Below, one piece after another: positions 1 through 8,978 of a stretch of 64,000 bases of DNA (its first letter is position 1; the number at the start of each line of letters is the position of its first letter). A program made the translations under genes and the position numbers. The stretch lies in the NCBI GenBank assembly GCA_965207385.1, contig CBDBLZ010000021.1, forward strand, positions 1,240,001 through 1,304,000, given 5' to 3'. The notes below the pieces were generated by a model that was not told the origin of the DNA, did no database searches, and was given only the letters and a program-made list of their open reading frames with translations. Source of the stretch: CAZXEU01 sp965207385 (lineage in GTDB: Bacteria; Bacteroidota; Rhodothermia; Rhodothermales; Bin80).

Positions 1-640
1 CTCGAAAGGTACCAATGATGCCGCTGGCCGCCAACGGCCCCTTCAGCACCTCCGACTCGAACCACATGTCCAGAAAGTCGGACGCGCTAAGCGTGAAGAG
101 CTTGAGATTCAGGTGCATAAACTCAGGTCCGCGCCGTCTCAGATCTCTTGCGGTTCTGGCCATACCCAGGAGGTCTCTGAGTCGCAGTGAACCTACGTTC
201 GGCGCAGGCTGCTCGATCATTTCCTTGGCAAACTGCCCCATGTGCGTCATCACGCGGCTAAATTCGGGGTAGGTTTCCGCGTCCCGTTTGCTGAAGTGGC
301 GGATTTCACGCCGCGTCCTGTCCGCGTCGGACCATCTGGCGAGCGAGGCCTTGCCTTCAAGGGGCTGGAATGAACACTCCATGGGTACAACCCTGTAGCC
401 ATACCGAGCAAGCTCCAGCTCGCGAATGATGCGAGGCCTGAGCAGGCTCACCACGTAGGACGCGACCGAAAACGTAAAGCCCGGATACAGCTCCTCCGAC
501 ACCGCTGCCCCACCCAGCACATGGCGCCGCTCCAGAACGAGAACGCGCCTGCCGGCCCTTGCCAGATAGGCCGCACAGATGAGGCCGTTGTGACCGGCGC
601 CAATTACGATGGCGTCATAGCCGTCAGGAGCCGTCTTCAA
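1..640 (-). CDS. NAD(P)/FAD-dependent oxidoreductase, phytoene desaturase/PYROXD2-like (3' end off window)
   Basis: About 213 codons are visible and the C-terminus lies beyond the left edge. Translation from a TTG at 640 gives an N-terminal Rossmann motif (AIVIGAGHNGLICAAYLARAG) followed by a dinucleotide-binding ERR..GGAA segment, as in the phytoene-desaturase/PYROXD2 family of flavin amine-oxidase-like enzymes. The TTG start lies inside the last codons of the upstream GcvT-like gene, a 17-base overlap that suggests translational coupling. A GcvT-type folate domain next to an FAD enzyme suggests amine or one-carbon oxidation, but the substrate cannot be read from the sequence. An alternative start slightly further upstream is possible. 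Confidence 0.8.
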   Translation of the reverse strand, partial: MKTAPDGYDAIVIGAGHNGLICAAYLARAGRRVLVLERRHVLGGAAVSEELYPGFTFSVASYVVSLLRPRIIRELELARYGYRVVPMECSFQPLEGKASLARWSDADRTRREIRHFSKRDAETYPEFSRVMTHMGQFAKEMIEQPAPNVGSLRLRDLLGMARTARDLRRRGPEFMHLNLKLFTLSASDFLDMWFESEVLKGPLAASGIIGTFR

Positions 641-1832
641 CAGGATTGGAGGTCTTGTGGGGCGGCCTGTAGAATGGCGGCTTGCACACGGTTGCCGTGA
701 CCGTATAGGGTATGTGCTCCACGACCAGTTCGCATTGCAGCCTGCTGCCCGGGGAAGCAAAGGGCGCCCGCACTGAAGCGATGGCAAGGTGCCTTTGCAA
801 CGTGGGGGACCAGGTGGCGCTCGTTACGTAGCCCACCTGGCGCTGCCGGTCCCGGCCCCGGTAGACCGGAACGGACTGGCGCCTGGCGCCTCGTCCGACA
901 TTTGGCGGCAGGCCGTGCCGCGCGTAGAGGCGCTCCGTCTCCTGCCAGTCCAGATCCAGGCCGACCAATGCCCAGCCGGGTCCCCGCTCCTTTTCCCTCT
1001 TCAGTGCACGCTGCCCGTTGAACGGTGCACGGTCGAGGTCCACGGTCCATCCCAGGGAGATCTCGTACGGAGAGGACATCCTGCTGCCTACCAGTGCGTG
1101 CAGCGCATTGTAATACTCGACGTTCTTGAGAATCAGACCTGCCTCGATGCGGCAAATGTCGAGCGCGCCCAGGCCAGCGGGGCGAATTGCGTAACGTGCG
1201 CCAGTCGCAATAAGGGTATCCCACACCGCGAGGGCATGCTCTTGCTGCATCCAGATCTCGTAGCCGAGATCGCCCGTGTAGCCAGTGCGCGAAATCCAGA
1301 CGGGCACTCCCGCCAGGCGCATGGGCGCAGTCTCGAAGTAGCGCAACCCGCCTGCATCGCACACTTCTGCCAAGATTGCCCTTGAGGCCGGACCCTGTAG
1401 CGCCAGCGCTGCGACGCTTTCGCTGATGTCCTCTACAATTGCGCGATGTCCGCGCGTAAATCGGCTGAACCAGGCGTAGCCCGGGTCCGCTGTCGTGACA
1501 AAGAACTCTGTCTCGCTCCGGCGCATGACCATACCATCGTCAATCACCTTTCCGTCATCCGTACACCAGCACAGATAGCAAGACTTCCCGATGGCCAGGC
1601 CCTCTACGTCCCGCACCATAACTTGCGAAAGAAAGGCCGCGCTGCCGGCCCCATGGATGCGGTACTTGAATAGCGGAGTTATGTCCAGCAGTCCAGCAGC
1701 CGCGCGAATGGCAAAGTACTCCGACTCCTGGTGCAGCACGAAGCTCTCGGGCACGGCATAGCCGGACCAGGGATTCCACTGCATACTCTCTGTCAGCTCC
1801 ATCTGCCGGATGAAAAACGGCGTTTTCTTCAT
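624..1832 (-). CDS. GcvT-family aminomethyltransferase (glycine cleavage T-protein-like)
   Basis: 402 residues, close to the usual length of about 360-400. The family uses tetrahydrofolate to accept a one-carbon unit from an aminomethyl carrier or from N-methylated amines. Visible blocks include LLDITPLFKYRIHG near residue 50, ALQGPASR near 145, SRTGYTGDLGYEIW near 182 and GLGALDICRIEAG near 220, followed by the C-terminal barrel domain ending VGYVTSATWSPTL. There is no gcvH or gcvP nearby; the downstream overlapping gene is an FAD oxidoreductase. The protein may therefore be a GcvT-like demethylase partner and not the canonical T protein. It is divergent from galK, with a 79-base shared upstream region. 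Confidence 0.85.
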   Translation of the reverse strand: MKKTPFFIRQMELTESMQWNPWSGYAVPESFVLHQESEYFAIRAAAGLLDITPLFKYRIHGAGSAAFLSQVMVRDVEGLAIGKSCYLCWCTDDGKVIDDGMVMRRSETEFFVTTADPGYAWFSRFTRGHRAIVEDISESVAALALQGPASRAILAEVCDAGGLRYFETAPMRLAGVPVWISRTGYTGDLGYEIWMQQEHALAVWDTLIATGARYAIRPAGLGALDICRIEAGLILKNVEYYNALHALVGSRMSSPYEISLGWTVDLDRAPFNGQRALKREKERGPGWALVGLDLDWQETERLYARHGLPPNVGRGARRQSVPVYRGRDRQRQVGYVTSATWSPTLQRHLAIASVRAPFASPGSRLQCELVVEHIPYTVTATVCKPPFYRPPHKTSNPVEDGS

Positions 1833-1911
1833 GGCTGGCGCTCAAGTCGGTGTCGGCAAGCCGCAGGTCCCGTACGTACCTTGGACGCAAGGTAGCCATA
1901 CAGACGCAGAG

Positions 1912-3084
1912 ATGGATTCAGGGCACATGCCGGCCGCGGATGCGATGGCGAAGCTGCGAGCCTGGAAGGCGGATCGGCCCAGGGCCTGCCTTGCATGGGC
2001 ACCCGGCCGGGTGAACCTGATTGGCGATCATACAGACTATAACGGCGGGTTTGTCTTGCCTAGGACACTTGATGCAGTGGCGCGCGTGGCGGCGCGGCCA
2101 GCGGCTGGCAATGTCCACAGAATTGCGGCTCTCAACTACGGCAATGAGGCTGCTTTCCCTGTCGGCGAAATGCCAGCGAAGGATGCTCCATCCTGGTCTA
2201 CATATGTCGGAGGAATGCTTCGTGAGTTCTACCTGCGGGTGCAATTTGACATGCCTCTGGAGATGAGTATCGGGGGTTCGGTGCCTATAGGGGCCGGATT
2301 GAGCTCGTCTGCCGCCCTGGAGATGGCCGTTGCCCTGGCCGTGGCAGCCGTGGCAGAACTGGATCTGGATCCCGTAGACGCGGCCCGCATGGGCCAGCAC
2401 GTAGAGCACACGTATGCGGGGGTCCAATGTGGCATCATGGACCAGTTGGTATCCATTGCCGGCAAGGCGCGCCATGCACTTTTCCTGGATTGCCGATCCA
2501 TGGAGTACCGCCATATCCCATTGGGTGAGGCCGCCTTCGTGGTTCTGGATTCCGGCGTTAGGAGGCAACTTGCGGCGTCTGCGTACAACGAACGAAGGCG
2601 CCAGTGCCGGGATGCGCTGGTTCACAGCAGGAACCGCTACCCGACACTGGAGGAATTGAGGGACATCGATCCTCCAATGCTGGAAGCGCTGGCGAAGGAG
2701 CTTCCGGCAACGCTCTTCTCACGGCTTCGACATGTCGTGGAGGAGAATGAACGCGTTTGTATGGCTGCGGCGGCTCTCGAGGCGGCTAACGTGCACAGCC
2801 TGGGCTGCCACATGTATGCCTCGCACGAAAGCCTCAGGGAATTGTACCAGGTAAGCTGCCGCGAACTGGACTTTCTGGTGGATTCGGCCCGCGAGGCGCC
2901 CGGTTGCCGGGGAGCACGCATGACGGGTGGCGGTTTCGGGGGCTGTACGGTGAATCTTGTCGATCCCGGCCGCCTGTCAGACTTTGCGTCGCACGTAGGG
3001 GCGGCCTACACTCGTGAGTATGGCAAGTCTCTCGCGGTTATTTCGGTCCGGGACGGGCAGCAGGCGGGATTCGTGGCCATCTAG
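1912..3084 (+). CDS. galK: Galactokinase
   Basis: 390 residues; phosphorylates galactose at C1 in the Leloir pathway (cytoplasmic GHMP kinase). The three GHMP motifs are present: the galactokinase signature GRVNLIGDHTDYNGG near residues 31-45 (Asp where most have Glu), the phosphate-binding PIGAGLSSSAALE near 125, and MTGGGFGGCTVNLV near 340. An open frame extends back to 1810, but it overlaps the divergent GcvT-like gene and adds no family sequence, so the ATG at 1912 is preferred. An aldolase gene follows after 12 bases, suggesting a short sugar-catabolic operon. No galT or galE is visible. Confidence 0.93.
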   Translation: MDSGHMPAADAMAKLRAWKADRPRACLAWAPGRVNLIGDHTDYNGGFVLPRTLDAVARVAARPAAGNVHRIAALNYGNEAAFPVGEMPAKDAPSWSTYVGGMLREFYLRVQFDMPLEMSIGGSVPIGAGLSSSAALEMAVALAVAAVAELDLDPVDAARMGQHVEHTYAGVQCGIMDQLVSIAGKARHALFLDCRSMEYRHIPLGEAAFVVLDSGVRRQLAASAYNERRRQCRDALVHSRNRYPTLEELRDIDPPMLEALAKELPATLFSRLRHVVEENERVCMAAAALEAANVHSLGCHMYASHESLRELYQVSCRELDFLVDSAREAPGCRGARMTGGGFGGCTVNLVDPGRLSDFASHVGAAYTREYGKSLAVISVRDGQQAGFVAI

Positions 3085-3096
3085 CATGCGCGTCGC

Positions 3097-4014
3097 ATGG
3101 CTGCGCATTCCATGACCACATCCAGTGCACCCGACCTTGTTGCGGCAGCCCTTACGCCGCTAACAGCAGAGCTTGCTCCGCATGGCGTCAGGCTTGCTGC
3201 CTATTGCCGGTGGCTAGTGCGTCGGGGCTGCACGGGCGTTCTGGTCATGGGCTCAACGGGGGAAGCTAACTCATTCAGCGTGCAAGAGCGCATGGAGACG
3301 CTGGAAGAGCTGCTTTCAAATGGAGCAGATCCGGACACGCTCATTGTAGGCACGGGTTGCTGCGCGGTGCCAGACACTGTGACGCTCACGCGCCACGCTC
3401 TGTCACTGGGTGTGAGCCGGGCGCTCATGCTGCCACCGTTCTACTACAAGGGCGTAGGAGATGACGGTCTGTTTGCAGCCTTTGACCAGGTCATTCAGCG
3501 GGTGGGGGATGATAGGCTGAGGATTTTCCTGTACCACTTTCCCGGTATGACCGGCGTGCCGTTTACGGAAGGGCTCGTGCGTCGCCTCTTGACTCGTTAT
3601 CCTGTCACCGTGGCGGGCATGAAGGATTCGAGCGGTGACATCGCCACCATGCTCCGTACCACGCAGCTGTTTCCCGGATTCAGGGTATTCAGCGGTACGG
3701 AGCGATACTTGCTCAAGATTGTGGAAGCCGGCGGGGCGGGGTGCATGACAGCGACTCTGAACGTAACGTCCCCGCTTGCCAGGACTCTCCAAGGAAAGGT
3801 GGGCTCGGAGGCCGCTTTGCGGCTTCAGGCAGAATTGACCGGTTTGCGGGCGAGCATCGAGGTCCATCCAATGGTGGCTGCGCTCAAATACCTGATTTCC
3901 CGCATGCAACAGAGGCCGAGCTGGCTGCGCATGCGTCCGCCGCTTGTGCCCCTTGAAAGGCTTGCAGAAGAAAGGCTGGATGCGCTGGTGGACCGGCTTA
4001 TGGATCCTGGATAG
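3097..4014 (+). CDS. DHDPS/N-acetylneuraminate lyase family aldolase
   Basis: 305 residues, a class I Schiff-base TIM-barrel aldolase of the DapA/NAL/KDG-aldolase family. Seen: GSTGEANSF for substrate carboxylate binding near residue 52, the catalytic Tyr146 in LYHFPG and the Schiff-base Lys176 in GMKDSSG. The family condenses or cleaves pyruvate with an aldehyde. Its position 12 bases behind galK and ahead of an amidohydrolase suggests carbohydrate or keto-acid catabolism instead of lysine synthesis, but the substrate is an inference. The start could instead be the ATG at 3112. Confidence 0.85.
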   Translation: MAAHSMTTSSAPDLVAAALTPLTAELAPHGVRLAAYCRWLVRRGCTGVLVMGSTGEANSFSVQERMETLEELLSNGADPDTLIVGTGCCAVPDTVTLTRHALSLGVSRALMLPPFYYKGVGDDGLFAAFDQVIQRVGDDRLRIFLYHFPGMTGVPFTEGLVRRLLTRYPVTVAGMKDSSGDIATMLRTTQLFPGFRVFSGTERYLLKIVEAGGAGCMTATLNVTSPLARTLQGKVGSEAALRLQAELTGLRASIEVHPMVAALKYLISRMQQRPSWLRMRPPLVPLERLAEERLDALVDRLMDPG

Positions 4015-4103
4015 ACGGAATTCCTGGTGCTCCCGGCCGACCGAGTCGCCGAACAATTCTCAGGTTCGCGGAGTTGGGCAAATGCACGTCCCGGACGAAT
4101 TCC

Positions 4104-5237
4104 ATGCGCACGAACAGCCTGCTGTCTGGTGTCGGAAGGCGCCGCCTGTCCGGGTTTTGGGCCGCGCTTGTTGCAATGGGTCTGTGGTCTGGATGCATGA
4201 CCACAATGCCCGTGCGAACCCTGGACTCGCTGCGCACTCACAGCGCTCCTTGCTACGACCGCGAGAGGGAATCCGAGACAGCCATCGTGGATACCCATGT
4301 TCATTTCAGGCCGTTTGGAGGAGCAGCCATTCCGTTTTCGGAAATGGTGTCCTATTTCGAGCGCACGGGCGTGCTCTTTGCCAACATCTACGGCATTGGT
4401 CAGGCACTGCCCGCGGCATCCAGCTGCACGTACTATCTGCATTGTCCAGGTACGCCGGCCCTGCCAACGCTGAAGAATGATTTTGTCAATGCTGTCAACT
4501 TCCATGGCCACGAGCGAGAACACGTACATCTGACGCTTTCAATGACGTTTCCGGACTTGTCCAGACCCGAGTCCGTGACTGCAGGAATGAAGCTTCTGGA
4601 TCAGGAATTCCCCGGCGTGTTTGGATGGATGGGAGAGGTAAACCTGGTAAAGCAGGCGCTTTTTCAAAATGCGCACGAGCCCGTGCCGATGTCGGTCCTG
4701 GAAGGATGGGCTGGTTTCATGCGGGAGTTGAGGGAGCGTGGCATACCCCTTTCAGTGCATGCTGATCTCGGCAACGATCACGAGCCGACCAGGTACCTGC
4801 CCCTTATTGAAGAAATGCTTCGATTGTACCCCGACAACACCGTAATCTGGATGCACATGGGCCTGTCGAAAGAACTCGTCTCCATGGACCCGGCCGAGCA
4901 CATTGGCATTGTGCGGTCACTATTGGATCGCTATCCGAAGCTCCTGGTGGACATCTCGTGGCGCGTCATTTACGACCACTATTTCACGAATGCGGAATCA
5001 CGCGCCCTGTACATTGGATTCTTGAACAGGTACTCGTCAAGGGTACTGCCGGGATCGGATTTTGTGGCATCGGCGGACAAGGATTTCGAGACGTACCGGA
5101 CAGAGCTGGAGGTGACAAGCGACATCCTCGGTGATCTCGACGACAGTGCTTTCCGCAACATTGCCCTCGGTCAGAATTACATTAGAATCCTGGACCTGGA
5201 TTACCGGGCGCCTGAAGTCTGCGACTACGCTGACTGA
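4104..5237 (+). CDS. Amidohydrolase-family lipoprotein (amidohydrolase-2/TIM-barrel metal hydrolase)
   Basis: 377 residues. The chosen ATG gives a basic N-region, a hydrophobic stretch and a lipobox ending W-S-G-C near residue 29, so the enzyme is probably exported and lipidated. The metal site of the amidohydrolase superfamily is visible: His65 and His67 in DTHVHFRP, His219 in SVHADLG, His251 in WMHMGLS and Asp319 in GSDFV. The family hydrolyses or decarboxylates amides, lactones and aromatic acids, and the substrate here is unknown. It follows the aldolase gene by 89 bases and is probably cotranscribed with galK. Confidence 0.8.
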   Translation: MRTNSLLSGVGRRRLSGFWAALVAMGLWSGCMTTMPVRTLDSLRTHSAPCYDRERESETAIVDTHVHFRPFGGAAIPFSEMVSYFERTGVLFANIYGIGQALPAASSCTYYLHCPGTPALPTLKNDFVNAVNFHGHEREHVHLTLSMTFPDLSRPESVTAGMKLLDQEFPGVFGWMGEVNLVKQALFQNAHEPVPMSVLEGWAGFMRELRERGIPLSVHADLGNDHEPTRYLPLIEEMLRLYPDNTVIWMHMGLSKELVSMDPAEHIGIVRSLLDRYPKLLVDISWRVIYDHYFTNAESRALYIGFLNRYSSRVLPGSDFVASADKDFETYRTELEVTSDILGDLDDSAFRNIALGQNYIRILDLDYRAPEVCDYAD

Positions 5238-5936
5238 TAGCCCAGCTGGAGCGAAGATGGTCTTTGGGGTAGCGATTACGATGCGAACAAAGACGAGTCC
5301 ACGGTGGCTGCATGTGGTCCGGGCAAGAAGTCAATCCGGTGCCAGGTGACCAATCGGCGACCCAAGGCGCAAGAAATCGGCCGGACCGGCAAGGCCGGCG
5401 AAGTAACGACAGATTCATCCTGCAGCGGTCGACGCTTTGCTGGCAATGGCTTGCGGAATGTGGGATTCAGGATGTCACGCGGCCATACTGCAATGATGCT
5501 GTGTGGTAAACGAGCCATAGGGCGCGTCTAGCACGGGCAATTCTATAGGTCTCTGAAGCGACCGAAGTGTGAACGGCGGAGCGTCGGGGCATGCCAGCTC
5601 TGCTCGCTAACCCGGCCTGCCGCGAGCCGTATTGCGAACCTGGCCGGCGGGCTGGCATCAGGGTAGGCCCGTAGACTGCAGGCGGTCTGATTGCCGGTCA
5701 CCCGATTGCGCCTCCAGGCACTCCCCTCTGCCAAAGAACGCTGCCAATTACCTGGATAATGGCAGAGCGGCGCCGACGTGGCAGCAGCGACTTGAATCAC
5801 ATCATTATGTCCCACATTGACTCGGCGATTCATCGTTCGCGTGCGGGTGGTTTGCACGGCGCACGTGCCTGGTCCTAGAGCATCATGGTCGCCATTCTCG
5901 TAAGTTGTACAGCTACGATTTCGTTCTCTACGATTC
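5238..5936. other. 699-base gap without a supported gene
   Basis: Only short open frames with no recognisable domain or signal peptide occur here. The one structure seen is a hairpin at 5741-5765 (CTGCCA-A-TTA pairing with TAATGGCAG around a 6-base loop, one bulged A), about 170 bases before the fusion gene at 5937. It may be part of that gene's leader, but its function is unknown. Confidence 0.5.
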
Positions 5937-8900
5937 ATGTATCTGAACCAGGTTGCGCCGCGGCTAGGTGTTGAGGATGCCGTCACAATAGCGCGAGATC
6001 ATTACGGATTAGACGCTACGGTCAAGTCACTTGATAGTCACCTTGACCAGAACTTCCTGCTAAGCACCGACCGCGGGAAGTTTGTGCTGAAGGTCGCCAA
6101 TGCCGCCCTGGATCCCCGGTCGATTGACCTGCAGCAGCAGGTACTAATGCACCTGGCGGCAGGTCCGAATGGCGTTCGCCACCAGGAGCCTGTGCGGACC
6201 GCTGGCGGAATGCCGACCGCGGTGGTGGGCGAGCACATGGTCTGGCTTGTCACTTACCTGGACGGGCGAATGCTGACGGATGTGAAGCCCCGGACGCCAG
6301 GGCTGCTTCGCAGCCTCGGAGGCCTTCTTGGCAGGTTGGACCGGCGGCTCCTGGACTTTGCTCACCCTAATGCGGAGCGAGAATACTTCTGGGATCTTCG
6401 CCTGGCCAGCGCGCTGCGCAAGTACATGCGCCATGTTCCGGGCAGCGCTGAGCGAAGCCTGGTGGACCGCATGCTTTCCCGTTTCGAAGCCGATACGCTT
6501 CCCCGACTGCCTGCCCTGCGTTCCAGCCCGATCCACAACGACGCCAACGATGCCAATATTGTCGTGGACTGGCTTGGATATGAAGCCCGGGCGACGGGCA
6601 TCATAGATTTTGGGGATCTCCTCGTCGCGCCGGCAATCTTTGAGGTGGCCATAGCGGCGACATACATGATGCTTGGAGAAGCCGACCCGGTCGGCGTGGC
6701 AGCGGAGGTGGTATGCGGCTACCACGAAGAGTTTCCGCTTCTTGAGCCTGAACTGGAGGTCCTCCTGGATCTCGTCTGTGCGCGGCTTTGCTGCAGCGTT
6801 CTGGTGTCTGCCTTTCGTGCGACCGTGGAGCCGGAAAACGCATACGTGCGCGTATCAGAGGCCCGTGCCTGGGAGCTCCTTGAAAGGTTGTCGAACCTGC
6901 CGCGGGCGCTTGCGCTCTATCGCTTTCGCGAGGCGTGCGGCTTGGAGCCCTGCCCGAAATCACCGAAGGTCGTGCACTGGCTGCGGGCCCATCGTGCCGA
7001 GTTCGCGGCGGTCATGCAGCCGGATGTCCGGACGTCGCCTCCGGTTGTGCTCGATTTCGGGGTGGAGAGCCTTCTTACGCCGCGTCCGGGTGAAGCGTTG
7101 GACCCGCGCGCCGCCGCAGGTGCCATCCTGGATGCCATGCACCGCGCGGGCGCCGAAACCGGTCTGGGCCGCTACGACGAAGTCCGCCTGGTCTATAATG
7201 CGGATGCGTTCGTTTCGGCCCACGGAGAGCGTCGGACGGTACACCTCGGTATCGACCTCTTTCAGGAGACGGGATCAGCCGTGTACGCTCCCATCGACGC
7301 AATTGTAGAAGGGTGTGGTTACCGGGAGGGGCACCTGGACTACGGCGGATTTGTAGTGCTGCGCCACGAGGCCGTCGACGATGTTTTCTATACCCTGTAC
7401 GGCCACCTGAGCCCGGATCTTGATCTGGAGCCTGGACAAGCTGTATGCAGGGGTCAGCAGATCGGCAAGCTTGGTTCTCCGGAAGAGAACGGCGGATGGG
7501 CACCGCATCTGCATTTCCAGGTCGTTTGCGATTTGCTGGACGAGGCGCCAGCGTTTCCCGGAGTGGCACTCCCGAGCCAGCGCCGAACATGGCTCAGCCT
7601 GTGCCCCGATCCCAATCACATCCTGGGTGTGCCGCAACGTGCCTTTCCTGCACGGGCGCCGGGAATGGCAGAGGTTCTTGCGCTGCGAGGCCGCCACATT
7701 GGAGCCAGCCTCAGTGTATCCTATCAGCGGCCTCTGCACATCTTGCGAGGCTATCGCCAATTCCTCTATGATGCGGATGGGCAGGCCTACCTGGACGCTG
7801 TCAACAATGTCCCGCATGTAGGGCACTGCCATCCAAGAGTGGTTCGCGCCGCGCAGCGCCAGATGGAAGTCTTGTGCACCAACACGCGCTACGTGCACGA
7901 GACGCTGGTGCACTACGCCGGCAGACTTGCGCGCACGATGCCTGGCGGACTTGACGTGTGCATTTTCGTGAATTCGGGCAGCGAGGCCAATGATCTGGCT
8001 CTGCGAATGGCATTTGCGCATACGGGAAGGCGTGACGTGATTGTTCTGGACGGCGCCTATCATGGACATCTCAGTTCGCTGATAGACATCAGTCCGTACA
8101 AGTTCGACGGTCCGGGCGGCCGCGGCGCCCCTGCGCATGTGCATAAGGTGGTGCGACCGGACGGCTACAGGGGGCCCTACTTTGGCATGGGCCTTGAGAC
8201 GGGCACCCGCTTTGCCGCCCACGTGGCCGACGCCATCAAGGCCCTCGGCAAAAGCGGGCGCCAGCCGGCGGCCTTCATCTCGGAATCGCTGCTTGGTTGC
8301 GCTGGCCAGATCGAGTTTCCGCGGGGATACCTGGCCGCGGTATACCGCCATGTGCGCTCAGCTGGCGCCGTATGCATTGCCGACGAAGTGCAAGTTGGCT
8401 TCGGACGCGTTGGCACGCACTTCTGGGGGTTCGAGACTCAGGATGCCGTGCCGGACATTGTTGTGCTGGGCAAGCCGATGGGCAACGGGCATCCGCTTGC
8501 CGCTGTGGTTACAACGAAGCAAATCGCTGAATCCTTCGACAACGGCATGGAGTTTTTCAGCACTTGTGGAGGCAATAATGTCAGTTGCGAGGTGGGCATG
8601 GCCGTGCTGGACGTAATCGAGGAGGAGCATCTGCAAGAGAATGCGCTGACGACGGGGCAGCATCTGATGGACTGCCTGCGTGCGCTTCAAACCAGGCACG
8701 AAACAATTGGCGACGTGCGTGGACGCGGCCTCTTTCTCGGCGTGGAACTGGTCCGGAACAGGTCGACGCGCGTGCCTGCGCCGGAATCAGCCTCCTATGC
8801 GGCAAACCGCCTGCGGGACCTGGGAGTCCTGGTGAGCACAGACGGGCCGCACAGAAATGTGCTGAAGATCAAGCCTCCGATGGTGTTCGACGTTTCAGAT

Positions 8901-8978
8901 GCGGAAAAGCTGACCCACACACTGGATCAGGCACTTTCCGAAGACTCCGTACGACTCAGAGTATCCCCACAAGCCTGA
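5937..8978 (+). CDS. Fusion: aminoglycoside-phosphotransferase-like kinase + M23 peptidase-like domain + class III aminotransferase/phospho-lyase
   Basis: 1,013 residues with three domains in one frame. Residues about 10-330 are an APH/choline-kinase-like fold with catalytic HND (His200-Asn201-Asp202) and IIDFGD (Asp224). Residues about 420-570 carry the M23 metal motif HLGID (His436, Asp440) and HLH (524-526). Residues about 590-1005 form a class III PLP enzyme with ADEVQVGFGR and the PLP lysine Lys846 in LGKPMGNGHP. The aminotransferase part resembles the ETNPPL/PHYKPL ammonia-phospho-lyases, and the kinase part resembles hydroxylysine kinase. A kinase-lyase working on an amino-alcohol such as hydroxylysine or ethanolamine is therefore inferred. 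Similar three-domain proteins are known in Proteobacteria. There is no signal peptide, so the M23 domain is probably cytoplasmic. Confidence 0.88.
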   Translation: MYLNQVAPRLGVEDAVTIARDHYGLDATVKSLDSHLDQNFLLSTDRGKFVLKVANAALDPRSIDLQQQVLMHLAAGPNGVRHQEPVRTAGGMPTAVVGEHMVWLVTYLDGRMLTDVKPRTPGLLRSLGGLLGRLDRRLLDFAHPNAEREYFWDLRLASALRKYMRHVPGSAERSLVDRMLSRFEADTLPRLPALRSSPIHNDANDANIVVDWLGYEARATGIIDFGDLLVAPAIFEVAIAATYMMLGEADPVGVAAEVVCGYHEEFPLLEPELEVLLDLVCARLCCSVLVSAFRATVEPENAYVRVSEARAWELLERLSNLPRALALYRFREACGLEPCPKSPKVVHWLRAHRAEFAAVMQPDVRTSPPVVLDFGVESLLTPRPGEALDPRAAAGAILDAMHRAGAETGLGRYDEVRLVYNADAFVSAHGERRTVHLGIDLFQETGSAVYAPIDAIVEGCGYREGHLDYGGFVVLRHEAVDDVFYTLYGHLSPDLDLEPGQAVCRGQQIGKLGSPEENGGWAPHLHFQVVCDLLDEAPAFPGVALPSQRRTWLSLCPDPNHILGVPQRAFPARAPGMAEVLALRGRHIGASLSVSYQRPLHILRGYRQFLYDADGQAYLDAVNNVPHVGHCHPRVVRAAQRQMEVLCTNTRYVHETLVHYAGRLARTMPGGLDVCIFVNSGSEANDLALRMAFAHTGRRDVIVLDGAYHGHLSSLIDISPYKFDGPGGRGAPAHVHKVVRPDGYRGPYFGMGLETGTRFAAHVADAIKALGKSGRQPAAFISESLLGCAGQIEFPRGYLAAVYRHVRSAGAVCIADEVQVGFGRVGTHFWGFETQDAVPDIVVLGKPMGNGHPLAAVVTTKQIAESFDNGMEFFSTCGGNNVSCEVGMAVLDVIEEEHLQENALTTGQHLMDCLRALQTRHETIGDVRGRGLFLGVELVRNRSTRVPAPESASYAANRLRDLGVLVSTDGPHRNVLKIKPPMVFDVSDAEKLTHTLDQALSEDSVRLRVSPQA

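Noticed and set aside
1810..1911. Upstream extension of galactokinase
   Set aside because: It runs antisense through the start of the GcvT-like gene and adds 34 residues without similarity to galactokinases.
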